This document shows positions 41,241-48,423 of a stretch of 54,007 nucleotides of DNA, in pieces. This DNA is from Terriglobales bacterium (lineage in GTDB: Bacteria; Acidobacteriota; Terriglobia; Terriglobales; Acidobacteriaceae): contig DATMXP010000041.1 in the NCBI GenBank assembly GCA_035561515.1, forward strand, positions 1-54,007, in the 5' to 3' direction. The notes under the pieces were generated by a model, which searched no databases, had not been told where the DNA came from, and saw only the letters and a list, made by a program, of their open reading frames with translations. Every line of letters starts with the position of its first letter. Positions within the stretch are counted from its first letter, which is position 1. Made by a program: the position numbers and the translations under genes.

Positions 41241-42143
41241 ATGGAATGGTTTAATTACCATCACCTTTTGTATTTCTGGACCGTCGTCCGCGCTGGCAGT
41301 ATCAATCGAGCAAGTCAGGAACTGCGCGTTTCGGCGCCTGCGATCAGCACCCAACTGAAGCTCTTGGAGGATCAGTTGGGTGAGAAACTCATGAAGCGAT
41401 CGGGCCGCCGTCTTGTGCTCACCGACACCGGAAGACTCGTGTTCAGTTACGCCGAAGATATTTTTGGCCTCGGGAGAGAAATGCTGGACGTGCTGAAGAA
41501 CCGGCCAATCGGGAGGCCGTTGCGTCTTGACGTCGGCATCGTGGACGTGATGCCGAAGTCGGTCGTTCAGGCTCTGCTTGAGCCGGCGATGGAACTTCCC
41601 GAATCGATCCGAATCGTGTGCCGCGAAGCGACCTCCGATCAGCTACTTGGGCGGCTCGCTACGCATGAACTGGATGTGGTTTTGTCGGATGCTCCGGTTG
41701 ATCCGACCCTCAAGATCCGGGCGTACAGTCACTTGCTTGGCGAGTGCGGCGTGTTGTTCGTGGGAAAAGCGGCTTCAGCGGCGAAGTTTCGGAACAAGTT
41801 CCCAAAGTCGCTGGATGGAGCGCCGATGTTTCTGCCGACCGACAACACGGCGCTTCGGCGCAATCTCGACTTCTGGTTTGAGGAGCAGGGAATTCGTCCG
41901 TTGATTTTGGGCGAGTTCGAGGACCATGCCCTGTTAAGGGCGTTCGGCGAGAAAGGGCCTGCAATTTTCCCGATTCCAGCGGTGATGGAAGACCAGGTCC
42001 GGAAGCAGAAAGGTCTTTCGATCGTTGGTCATACGCAGAAGGTTCGGACGCAGTTTTATGCGATCAGCGCCGAGCGTAAGCTGCAGCATCCAGCAGTGGT
42101 CGCAATTTCACGAGCGGCAAGGTCGAAGCTTTTCAAAGGGTAG
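41241..42143 (+). CDS. LysR-type regulator, NhaR-like
   Basis: A 300-residue regulator: winged helix (residues about 5-64: YHHLLYFWTVVRAGSINRAS, then PAISTQLKLLEDQLG) and a periplasmic-binding-like effector domain. The overall sequence (FNYHHLLYFWTVV; LDVVLSDAPVDP) is close to NhaR, an activator of Na+/H+ antiport and stress genes. No antiporter gene is adjacent. A LysR-type box precedes it. Confidence 0.92.
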   Translation: MEWFNYHHLLYFWTVVRAGSINRASQELRVSAPAISTQLKLLEDQLGEKLMKRSGRRLVLTDTGRLVFSYAEDIFGLGREMLDVLKNRPIGRPLRLDVGIVDVMPKSVVQALLEPAMELPESIRIVCREATSDQLLGRLATHELDVVLSDAPVDPTLKIRAYSHLLGECGVLFVGKAASAAKFRNKFPKSLDGAPMFLPTDNTALRRNLDFWFEEQGIRPLILGEFEDHALLRAFGEKGPAIFPIPAVMEDQVRKQKGLSIVGHTQKVRTQFYAISAERKLQHPAVVAISRAARSKLFKG

Positions 42144-42270
42144 TTTTGTAACACCGGTCGAAAGACGCCATCGGAGGCACGTTCTGGCTGTTTGTTGCCG
42201 AAATTTGACAACCTTCCTTACCTAATCAGCACCTCAATACCCGAGACCTGCAATGTGGTCGAGGTGACGA

Positions 42271-42423
42271 ATGCTTTGGTTCATCTTCTTAGTGCTGCTG
42301 GTCCTGTGGATTCTGGGACTGGTGGGCACGTACCAGATTGGGGCGTGGTTGTGGCTTCTGTTGGTTGCTGCCGTGATCGTTCTTATCGTGCAGTTGGCGA
42401 CCGGCAGGCGAGTCGCACCTTAG
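42271..42423 (+). CDS. lmo0937-family small membrane protein
   Basis: A 50-residue hydrophobic protein with two short membrane helices (about 3-22 and 24-42) and a basic end (ATGRRVAP). This matches the lmo0937/DUF5670 family, common in stress-related clusters and of unknown function. GAGGTGA lies just before ATG 42271. Confidence 0.85.
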   Translation: MLWFIFLVLLVLWILGLVGTYQIGAWLWLLLVAAVIVLIVQLATGRRVAP

Positions 42424-42584
42424 CTTCACGCTTTTACCATTTGCATCAGCGCCGTCTTGCAAAGGCACCGTCTTGAAATCAATCGGCGGCGAAGCATCGT
42501 GGCAAGAGGCCCGAAGGAGCGGAGCGGAAATGCTCCGCTTTTTCCTTTTTTGGACGTTTTTTCTCAGGTAGTTGCCTCATTGTG

Positions 42585-42611
42585 TTCCAGAGGGGTGCCG
42601 GTACTCTGGAA
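42585..42611. promoter_or_regulatory. Hairpin in the leader of the 42627 gene
   Basis: TTCCAGAG (42585-42592) pairs with CTCTGGAA (42604-42611), 11-base loop, five bases before an AGGAGG at 42617-42622. It probably lies in the 5' untranslated leader and argues for the start at 42627. Confidence 0.5.
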
Positions 42612-42626
42612 TTTCCAGGAGGTAAT

Positions 42627-43004
42627 GTGCCGCGAGGTGGATGTCCGCCACTGGTGCCGATGTGGCCAGGCGCGCGGGTGGTGGAGAAGAACCCGTATCC
42701 GTTTTTTCCGTTCAATCCGCGGTGGCAGTCGGAGATGACGCGTGAGGACCTGGAGACCTTCTGCGCACTGTTGAAGCTGGCGTGGGTGTCGGAACGGCCG
42801 GGGTTCCTTCCGGCGCAGCGGGAGGATCTGGCGGCGATGCTTAGAGAATTGGGCAGGCCGGCCAATGTAACCGATATCGTGTTCTCTCAGTTCCAGGCCC
42901 AGAAAGGCACCGGCTTCCTGTTCTTTCCACCGCAGTTGCGAGCGCTTCGTCGCCTTGTAGCCGGAGAAGACATGTATTCTCTTCTCTGGGACGAGACCCT
43001 GTGA
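42627..43004 (+). CDS. Hypothetical protein coupled to a small Cys-rich protein
   Basis: A 125-residue soluble protein of unknown family. The start is uncertain: GTG 42627 has AGGAGG four bases upstream; GTG 42582 and ATG 42660 are alternatives. Noted sequences are NPYPFFPFNPRWQSEMTRED and EDLAAMLRELGRP. Its TGA overlaps the start of the next gene by GTGA, so the two probably work together. No domain recognised. Confidence 0.65.
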   Translation: MPRGGCPPLVPMWPGARVVEKNPYPFFPFNPRWQSEMTREDLETFCALLKLAWVSERPGFLPAQREDLAAMLRELGRPANVTDIVFSQFQAQKGTGFLFFPPQLRALRRLVAGEDMYSLLWDETL

Positions 43005-43159
43005 GCGACGACGCTAAGCCTTCCATTCCGAACATCGAGTCCGATCCGGGCGACGTGATGCAGGTTTGTCCGAACTGTTCGACCGAGCTTCGAGACAAGA
43101 GCTGCAAATTGGTGTGCCCGCTGTGCGGGTTCTTCCTGAGCTGTTCGGATTTTTACTGA
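43001..43159 (+). CDS. Small Cys-rich zinc-binding protein
   Basis: A 52-residue protein with CPNC, a lone Cys35, CPLC and a Cys near the end (CPNCSTELRDKSC, then CPLCGFFLSCSDFY): six cysteines in 26 residues, arranged like a zinc ribbon. The GTG start overlaps the preceding stop by four bases. Function unknown. Confidence 0.75.
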   Translation: MSDDAKPSIPNIESDPGDVMQVCPNCSTELRDKSCKLVCPLCGFFLSCSDFY

Positions 43160-43280
43160 GGGCACCCCCTCCCCCCCTTTTTGCCTTATATAAGAAAACA
43201 AAGCAGTTAAGCGAGCGTCGGGCTCTACATATATGATTCCAAAGGATTTATAAGTCCTTTGTTTTCACAATATGGAGAAT

Positions 43281-43340
43281 CTGTATATGAAAACAAGGGA
43301 GTTAGACAGCGCATATATGAAAACAAAGGGCTTATGAGTT
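43281..43340 (+). repeat. 30-bp tandem dimer, copy 2
   Basis: Units at 43281 and 43311 (period exactly 30), matching the pair at 1-60. It is followed, as at 1-412, by an AGTCGTTGGTCGTCGGCAAA stretch (43389-43412) and the ~70-bp repeat. Confidence 0.75.
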
Positions 43341-43438
43341 CATCGGTTCCTCAGTTCGTCAGTAAGGCAAAAAAACAAGTCGTTAGTCCTTAGTCGTTGG
43401 TCGTCGGCAAAGACGAAAGGTGGTGAGACGGAAAATTC

Positions 43439-43507
43439 GTCTTCACCACCTACATATTCAGGATAGCAATTTGGGTGGGGGCAACACGCCAAGGTTTGAA
43501 AATTTAT
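43439..43507 (+). repeat. Dispersed ~70-bp repeat, copy 2
   Basis: Matches 343-412 with about six differences; the shared core includes TAGCAATTTGGGTGGGGGCA. It lies about 230 bp before the first cassette repeat at 43668. Confidence 0.8.
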
Positions 43508-43667
43508 TTTGTGAGTGTTTTCAGGATGTTGCGGGGAAAAGGGTGTCGTGACCCCCTTGACATCACTTACGGGTGGTTTTGCCAATTTGGGAAGGGAGCC
43601 ATTGAGTAATTTGGTGATTTGGTAATTGGGTAATTTGGAAAAACGGGCCGTCAACATTCGTGGTAAC

Positions 43668-43737
43668 CCGGCCCTTTCGGCACAGAACGCCGAAAGGACC
43701 GGCCACCCAAGCTGATGCTAACGCGAAGGTTCGGCCA
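43668..43737. repeat. Cassette palindromic repeat R1
   Basis: CCGGCCCTTTCGGC...GCCGAAAGGACCGG forms a near-perfect hairpin, followed by CACCCAAGC and CTAACGCGAAGGTTCGGCCA. The same order is seen at 44997-45072 and 46293-46366, all in the same orientation. The stop codon and last residues (LAEPSR) of the membrane gene at 43718 are encoded inside it. Confidence 0.85.
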
Positions 43738-44296
43738 ATCGCCACATGAATCCTGTGACAAAGCCCAACAGGGGTACGGTCAGCATCATCGCAGACTGAA
43801 ACTCTCGCTGATACAGCCATGACCAATAGGCCGAGTAGGTCAATAGTGCGATACCGAACATCGAAGCAGAAAGGAGTCGTCGCTCGGACCATAATGGGGT
43901 AAGTGCGATCACAATACCACTGACGATAACGAGCAATGTCGCGGATGAAAACTGCATTCCTCTGCCGCCAGTGGAACCGAACCAAACAAGGGGAGACACA
44001 CCGATCAAAGCTGTCAGACAGAGAATGGTGGGAATCCATCGGTACCTAAATCTTCTGAGCAAAAATCGAACGCATACGAAAAGGAGTCCTGAGACGAAAA
44101 TCCCAAGCACAGCAAGTGCTATGTGCCCGCCGGAGGGATCGTCAAACTGATGGCCGAGTAGGCGATTAACATGCCGCTTCAAATCTCTGAACATCGGGGG
44201 CCCAATAGCAGAAGTCGTGAGCTCATAGAGAAGGAATCCGAAGGCAACAGTCATTGCAAGCGACAGGTCTCTGAGACGAAGCAATTGCATTCTCAT
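43718..44296 (-). CDS. Polytopic membrane protein (cassette 1 partner)
   Basis: A 192-residue membrane protein with hydrophobic segments at about 10-30, 60-82, 90-112, 118-135, 140-160 and 165-182. No family is recognised. GAGGAG precedes ATG 44296. It follows cassette fragment 1 by 45 bases on the same strand, and its end lies inside repeat R1. Its place after an exported-protein fragment suggests a partner or immunity-like role, by inference only. Confidence 0.7.
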   Translation of the reverse strand: MRMQLLRLRDLSLAMTVAFGFLLYELTTSAIGPPMFRDLKRHVNRLLGHQFDDPSGGHIALAVLGIFVSGLLFVCVRFLLRRFRYRWIPTILCLTALIGVSPLVWFGSTGGRGMQFSSATLLVIVSGIVIALTPLWSERRLLSASMFGIALLTYSAYWSWLYQREFQSAMMLTVPLLGFVTGFMWRLAEPSR

Positions 44297-44341
44297 GGTG
44301 TTACTCCTCGCAGGCACGCCCTGATCCGGACGTTTTTTCTC

Positions 44342-44956
44342 CTAAGCACGCGAGGGACCTCGGTCCCCAGTCGATCCAGTTTCGATGAACATTGTCGATC
44401 CCGGCTTGTAGGCCCCCTTCCAAGAGAATCTGATTCCGTTATCCAACACCCGGCTGACTTCATTTCCTTGGGCATCTATGGTGACTAACTGGGGTGTTGA
44501 GCCACCCTCCTTGTAAATCACGCCTCCGTCCGCTAGAACGTATTGAGCTTCCGTTTCGACCGGAGTAATCCTACTCCAAAGGACCTCACCGGCGGTGTTA
44601 AATGCGAGCAGGTTGCGTCCGTGATTGAATGTCGCGATGTAGGAGCCATCTTCGCGCTGAAGAACAGATTGAGGCGCGACGCCCTGATACGCTGGGTCGA
44701 GCTGGAGGTTAACTTCTGAGGCGATTTGGCCGTTGGTGATCGTGGTCAGTTTGGAATAGAAGGTTGTCGGTACGGGGCCGGTGCCGCCGATATTATTGTA
44801 GGTTCCCTGATCATCCCAATCGCGGGTGTAGAGGTAATACCCACTGCTTACGTCAGGCCACGCCAGAACGACGCCCAGATCGGAATTCGTCAGTGGATCG
44901 GTGAAATAGAGCATTATCGAGGCACCTGTCGAACTGTCGTCATAATGGTGACACAC
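44342..44956 (-). CDS. 5'-truncated exported-protein fragment (cassette 1)
   Basis: A 204-residue frame with no proper start: a stop lies shortly upstream and repeat R2 begins 40 bases away. The sequence is homologous to 47608-48219 (shared PQSVLQREDGSY, VLADGGVIYKEG, TIDAQGNEVSRV), a beta-propeller-like module of repeated strands. The C terminus (SWKGAYKPGSTMF) ends with a short unrelated tail. It seems to be the far end of a larger protein whose front half is missing here. Confidence 0.65.
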   Translation of the reverse strand: MCHHYDDSSTGASIMLYFTDPLTNSDLGVVLAWPDVSSGYYLYTRDWDDQGTYNNIGGTGPVPTTFYSKLTTITNGQIASEVNLQLDPAYQGVAPQSVLQREDGSYIATFNHGRNLLAFNTAGEVLWSRITPVETEAQYVLADGGVIYKEGGSTPQLVTIDAQGNEVSRVLDNGIRFSWKGAYKPGSTMFIETGSTGDRGPSRA

Positions 44957-44996
44957 GATGGACTGGATTGATGAAATCGTTCAACCCTCAGGGCCA

Positions 44997-45072
44997 CCGG
45001 CCCTATCGGCACAGAACGCCAAAAGGACCGGGCACCCAAATCAGTCCTAACGCGAAGGTTCGGCCACCCGCC
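44997..45072. repeat. Cassette palindromic repeat R2
   Basis: Second copy of the R1-type repeat (CCGGCCCTATCGGCACAGAA, then GAAGGTTCGGCCACCCGCC). A degenerate partial copy continues at 45135-45162 and contains the stop of the membrane gene at 45155. Confidence 0.85.
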
Positions 45073-45134
45073 AAAACCCGAGATAACGCTACAGTGAGGC
45101 CACCCGCCCGTCTTGAAACGCCTTCACTGTTATC

Positions 45135-45162
45135 CACGGGCACCCAAATCCATCCTAATCGG
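45135..45162. repeat. Partial cassette repeat R2b
   Basis: CACGGGCACCCAAATCCATC followed by CTAATCGG corresponds to the CACCCAAATCAGTCCTAACG part of R2. It overlaps the last codons of the upstream (minus-strand) membrane gene. Confidence 0.6.
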
Positions 45163-45430
45163 TCTTGATTCTCTCTCCGGATCTACGCAACGAAGAGACA
45201 GATTGACGCCTACGTACATTCACGACAGCTAAAATGAACGAGAGTGTTGCGATGCACCAGAACGCTGGCGAGCTTCGTATAGCAAGCCATATATCCTGAT
45301 TCCATCCGACGGTTACGTCAGGGACGTTTCGCCAAACCAGTTTTTGACTGTATACAAACGCAACGTTTGCGAGGACTGCAACCGCCGCTACAACCAGCAA
45401 GCCAATAGCAATGCTCTTAATCCATGCCAT
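45155..45430 (-). CDS. Small membrane protein (cassette 2 partner)
   Basis: A 91-residue protein with two membrane helices (about 4-26, IKSIAIGLLVVAAVAVLANV, and about 55-72, AFWCIATLSFILAVVNV) and a basic tail. AAGGTG lies nine bases before ATG 45430; a longer frame to 45487 overlaps the protease-like gene. It follows that gene on the same strand and ends inside repeat R2b. No family recognised. Confidence 0.65.
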   Translation of the reverse strand: MAWIKSIAIGLLVVAAVAVLANVAFVYSQKLVWRNVPDVTVGWNQDIWLAIRSSPAFWCIATLSFILAVVNVRRRQSVSSLRRSGERIKTD

Positions 45431-45474
45431 CGCGTTATTCACCTTGTTCGTGTTAACAATTGCACGGCCATTTT

Positions 45475-46329
45475 TCACTGTTTGCAAGGGTTGTCATACA
45501 GGGGTACCTGATACCAATGCCAATGCGTCGAGTAGTAGTCGAGATAACACCTGTTCTTCGGGCCCCAGTGAATTAAGGGGTTATCGCGCGGCTCGTAAAA
45601 GAAACGTCCTCCGTTAGCGGGATCGTCAGGCAAGTTGGGATCGTTTGGGTTCACGTTCGCCGTATAGAAGTTGTACACAAAGTTATCCTTGTTTTCGCAT
45701 ACTCCTCCACTTCGTCCCTGTGCGCCCTCCGGACCGCAATCAATAAAAGGGAATCCTGATAACTGATGACCGATCTCGTGAACAGCTGCATTTCCAATAG
45801 CCTTCCCTAGCATTCTCGCTAGTTCACGGAATGTTCGGACATCATCGGCGTTGAGCCGTGTGTAATTCGGACACCAACTCGCCTGTTGATGCGCGGGTTG
45901 AAGGCTCTGCAGAACTGCTAGGGAGTTCTTCATTAAGGGGTAGTAGTAAACGTTGCTTTTGGTAACTCTCACTCCCGGGTATGGGGTGAGACTCGCGGAA
46001 TATGTATAACCAATCCCTGCTGGATTCAAGTCTCCTGCGACTCTGACGATGTGTGCCTGATCCGCGAGGTTGTTACTAACACATTTCGGATCGAGCTTAC
46101 ATTGGTCCCACGTTGCTTTGGAGTTCTTCGTCGCGGGGCGGACGATGATTGGATAGTCGTTGAACGCGCGTTTGAGAGAGTGAAGAGCCTCAGTCTGAAT
46201 GATCTGCGCCCATTCTGGATGTTGGGTTGCAAAATCTTCGTCCGCAGAATCAACACGACAAATGTTGCGATACAAGTCATCTCTGAGGGACGCCGGCCCT
46301 TTCCCAACGGCAGCGAAAGGACCGGCCAC
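45475..46329 (-). CDS. Zinc-protease-like effector-tip fragment (cassette 2)
   Basis: A 284-residue frame whose open start lies inside repeat R3, so its first ~12 residues are repeat-encoded; a TTG at 46275 is another start. The main part has no signal peptide. It contains AAVHEIGHQLSGFPF, a canonical HEXXH zinc site, in a Cys/Trp-rich setting (KNRCYLDYYSTHWHWYQVPL). It appears to be the C-terminal tip of a larger protein that lost its front end. A metalloprotease toxin is possible; this is inference. Confidence 0.6.
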   Translation of the reverse strand: MAGPFAAVGKGPASLRDDLYRNICRVDSADEDFATQHPEWAQIIQTEALHSLKRAFNDYPIIVRPATKNSKATWDQCKLDPKCVSNNLADQAHIVRVAGDLNPAGIGYTYSASLTPYPGVRVTKSNVYYYPLMKNSLAVLQSLQPAHQQASWCPNYTRLNADDVRTFRELARMLGKAIGNAAVHEIGHQLSGFPFIDCGPEGAQGRSGGVCENKDNFVYNFYTANVNPNDPNLPDDPANGGRFFYEPRDNPLIHWGPKNRCYLDYYSTHWHWYQVPLYDNPCKQ

Positions 46330-46366
46330 CCAAGCCAGAGTTACCGCGAAGGTTTGGCCACCCGCC
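46293..46366. repeat. Cassette palindromic repeat R3
   Basis: Third copy (CCGGCCCTTT..., GAAAGGACCGGCCACCCAAG, then GCGAAGGTTTGGCCACCCGCC), with a changed loop (CCCAACGGCAGC). It abuts the stop of the membrane-anchored gene at 46370 and runs into the start of the protease-like frame. Confidence 0.85.
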
Positions 46367-46369
46367 TAT

Positions 46370-46927
46370 CTAATCAGGAAATGGTTTCCTTTCTTTTCGC
46401 ACCGTCACAAAGCCGCGATAGTACTTCCCTTGGGGGTCAGACACGGCTGAGACTCCGATGGTCGCTAACTCTGGTCGAAAAGTTAGGCCCCAGTCATCGT
46501 CGTTGATGCTTGGTGTGTCGCTCTGTAGTAACCCGAGCGACACACGAACACCAGTGTTGTTTCCTAATAGGAGCACGGGCTTGGCGTTGCCATATAAGCG
46601 AACGCTTGGAGTTCCTGTTTCAGATCTGAACTGGAGGATGGGGGTGCCGTCTGCCGCTACGCCCAGGAGTGCCCTCTGATGCAAGAGCGAAGAAGCGTTC
46701 CCCCCACCCTGATTGCCAACGAAAATCAACACTGGTTGGTCCTCCTGGGTTCCCAAGAACGCTGATGTGCGTCCTGCTGAGTCGATCAATTCGAAACGGT
46801 GAGCACGAATTACGTCACCACCGCGGCTCTTCATGAATATCGTTCCCGTTGCACCTCCAGCAAACCCTATGGCAAAAACCCACAAGATGTGAAGAATCGT
46901 TTTCGTATACCTGTTCCACATTACCAT
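46370..46927 (-). CDS. Membrane-anchored protein (cassette 3 partner)
   Basis: A 185-residue protein: a membrane anchor at about 10-30 (ILHILWVFAIGFAGGATGTI) and an exported beta-rich domain (FELIDSAGRTSAFLGTQ, LLGVAADGTPILQFRSETG). AGGAGAG lies before ATG 46927. It overlaps the stop of the upstream tip gene by seven bases, so the two are translated together, like a toxin with its immunity protein. No family is recognised. Confidence 0.7.
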   Translation of the reverse strand: MVMWNRYTKTILHILWVFAIGFAGGATGTIFMKSRGGDVIRAHRFELIDSAGRTSAFLGTQEDQPVLIFVGNQGGGNASSLLHQRALLGVAADGTPILQFRSETGTPSVRLYGNAKPVLLLGNNTGVRVSLGLLQSDTPSINDDDWGLTFRPELATIGVSAVSDPQGKYYRGFVTVRKERKPFPD

Positions 46928-47487
46928 GTCGCTCTCCTGGTGCACCCGCCCGGTTGTCCGGGAGTGCACTGGCAGTCTGTGGCGATCCAATCTGTTATGT
47001 AAGTGGTGGCGTTGTCGCCTGCGGGATGCCAGAGTCCGCTCTGTATCAAAGTCGAATTGTTATATACCGCGATGTCATCAAGCCCAGCGAAGGCATGAAG
47101 GACCAGTTCGTGGACGATAAGGTACTTAGCGTTACTTCCGGAAAGGACATTTGGAGCAAAGATGATGGCTGACTGTTGAGCGAGACCGAAATTGGGGGAT
47201 GTTACAGCGTTAGAACCGCGCAGATAATCGCGGAGCGTCGTGTTTCTTAAGCCAGCGTTTACCTGCTGTTTCGTCACCTCGCCGAGCTTTAGGTTGGCGA
47301 TTGCCTCATTGCGCGTATCGTAGAAGTTAGTACTTGCAAACTTTGACTTCAGGTTTGTGATTGAATACAGACTCCTTCCTTCCAAGTCTACGACACTCAT
47401 GACGTTGGGGTTGCTGAAGAGGGAGTTGCAGTGCGACTTTGAGAACGCTGACCACATCTTGTCGTCCAGTTTTTTTCGTACTTCCAA
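46921..47487 (-). CDS. Effector-tip fragment with HE-x3-H (cassette 3)
   Basis: A 188-residue frame with a possible TTG start at 47487 and no strong ribosome site. Upstream it stays open in frame to a TAG at 47608, the stop of the beta-propeller-like gene. It has VHELVLHAFAGLDD, a His/Glu cluster that looks protease-like but has three, not two, residues between Glu and the second His. The end (TDCQCTPGQPGGCTRRATW) is Cys-rich. It is coupled to the membrane partner at 46927. Confidence 0.6.
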   Translation of the reverse strand: MEVRKKLDDKMWSAFSKSHCNSLFSNPNVMSVVDLEGRSLYSITNLKSKFASTNFYDTRNEAIANLKLGEVTKQQVNAGLRNTTLRDYLRGSNAVTSPNFGLAQQSAIIFAPNVLSGSNAKYLIVHELVLHAFAGLDDIAVYNNSTLIQSGLWHPAGDNATTYITDWIATDCQCTPGQPGGCTRRATW

Positions 47488-47607
47488 GTTTGTGACCGAG
47501 TCAACCCGAAAAGATGCTGTTCCTTTTGTGTTTAGGCCTCCGAGTTGAGGAAGAAATGACGTATCAAGGAGGAACGGAAGTAGTACGGTAGCGGCTATCG
47601 CCGTATT

Positions 47608-48219
47608 CTAGTTGTAGACATGTTGCGTTCCGGAGAGCAGATATCCACTATCCGTGACTCTGCTCAACTCTTCGCCCTGCTCCGACAATTGGATCAGTTC
47701 CCGGGTCTGATAGCCGCCGGTTCCGTAGTTGGTGTACTGCCGGTAGATCATGCCGCCATCGGCAAGAGCGTAGAGTGGATCGGCCCAGCCGTCGGGGTTA
47801 GTGGGGGAGAGCCAGAGGATGCTGCCCGAGGCGCTGAAGGCGATCATCTGGGGCGCATCTAACTCAAGGTAACCCAGGTACGAGCCGTCCTCGCGTTGGA
47901 GAACAGGCTGAGGGGTATGGTCCTGATCGGGCAGGTTTGCCGCCGCTACTTCGCCGGTAACTACGCCGCCCGAAACGGTGGTCAGTTTCCACGGATAGCT
48001 CTCCGGCGCGGGACCGCTGTCGCCGATGCCGAGTTCGTTCCCTTCACTGTCCCACTCTCGCCAGTAGGAGTACGTCGGAACCTGGAAGTCGCGCCAACTC
48101 ACAACCACACCCTGGTCAGCGTTGGTGATCATGGCAACGTCGTAGTCGGAGAAGTAGGAGCCCAAGGGGCCGAAGCGACATCTGGAGCCTCTTTCGTGAA
48201 GTGTGGCATTGGGCGGCAA
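47608..48219 (-). CDS. 5'-truncated beta-propeller-like exported-protein fragment (cassette 3)
   Basis: A 203-residue frame; only a TTG at 48219 serves as a start and the frame stays open well before it, so the front end of the gene is missing or starts elsewhere. It is homologous to cassette fragment 1 (shared PQPVLQREDGSY, YALADGGMIYRQ, SEQGEELSRV). It ends with TAG at 47608; the next 40 codons remain open and lead into the tip fragment. This suggests a former fusion split by a nonsense change. Confidence 0.62.
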   Translation of the reverse strand: MPPNATLHERGSRCRFGPLGSYFSDYDVAMITNADQGVVVSWRDFQVPTYSYWREWDSEGNELGIGDSGPAPESYPWKLTTVSGGVVTGEVAAANLPDQDHTPQPVLQREDGSYLGYLELDAPQMIAFSASGSILWLSPTNPDGWADPLYALADGGMIYRQYTNYGTGGYQTRELIQLSEQGEELSRVTDSGYLLSGTQHVYN

Positions 48220-48351
48220 GTGTGCAGGGTCCGGTTTAACGCTGTCGGTGATGCGGATCAGGTAAGAGTGTGATAACGATAGCGAGAGACGGTACGGAAG
48301 GACACGGACGAAAGCGGACCGATTAGCAGTCTCAGACGCCTCCCCAAAACC

Positions 48352-48383
48352 GAACAGCCCAGACCACCTAGACTGGGCTGTTC
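48352..48383 (-). terminator. Terminator of the Ig-repeat gene
   Basis: GAACAGCCCAG (48352-48362) and CTGGGCTGTTC (48373-48383) form a perfect 11-bp stem with a 10-base loop; on the minus strand GGTTTTGGGG follows. It lies about 40 bp after the stop of the lipoprotein gene. Confidence 0.75.
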
Positions 48384-48423
48384 ATCCATGCGAAAATTCG
48401 ATTCGCGAAAATTGGAGTTCCGA

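Larger units (their letters stand above)
43160..43667. other. Repeat-rich gap
   Basis: No gene. It holds further copies of the TATATGAAAACAAAGGAGTTA-like motif (43186, 43229, and an inverted copy at about 43255-43272), the 30-bp dimer at 43281, and the ~70-bp repeat at 43439. A tract rich in AATTTGG units lies at about 43604-43639. Confidence 0.6.
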
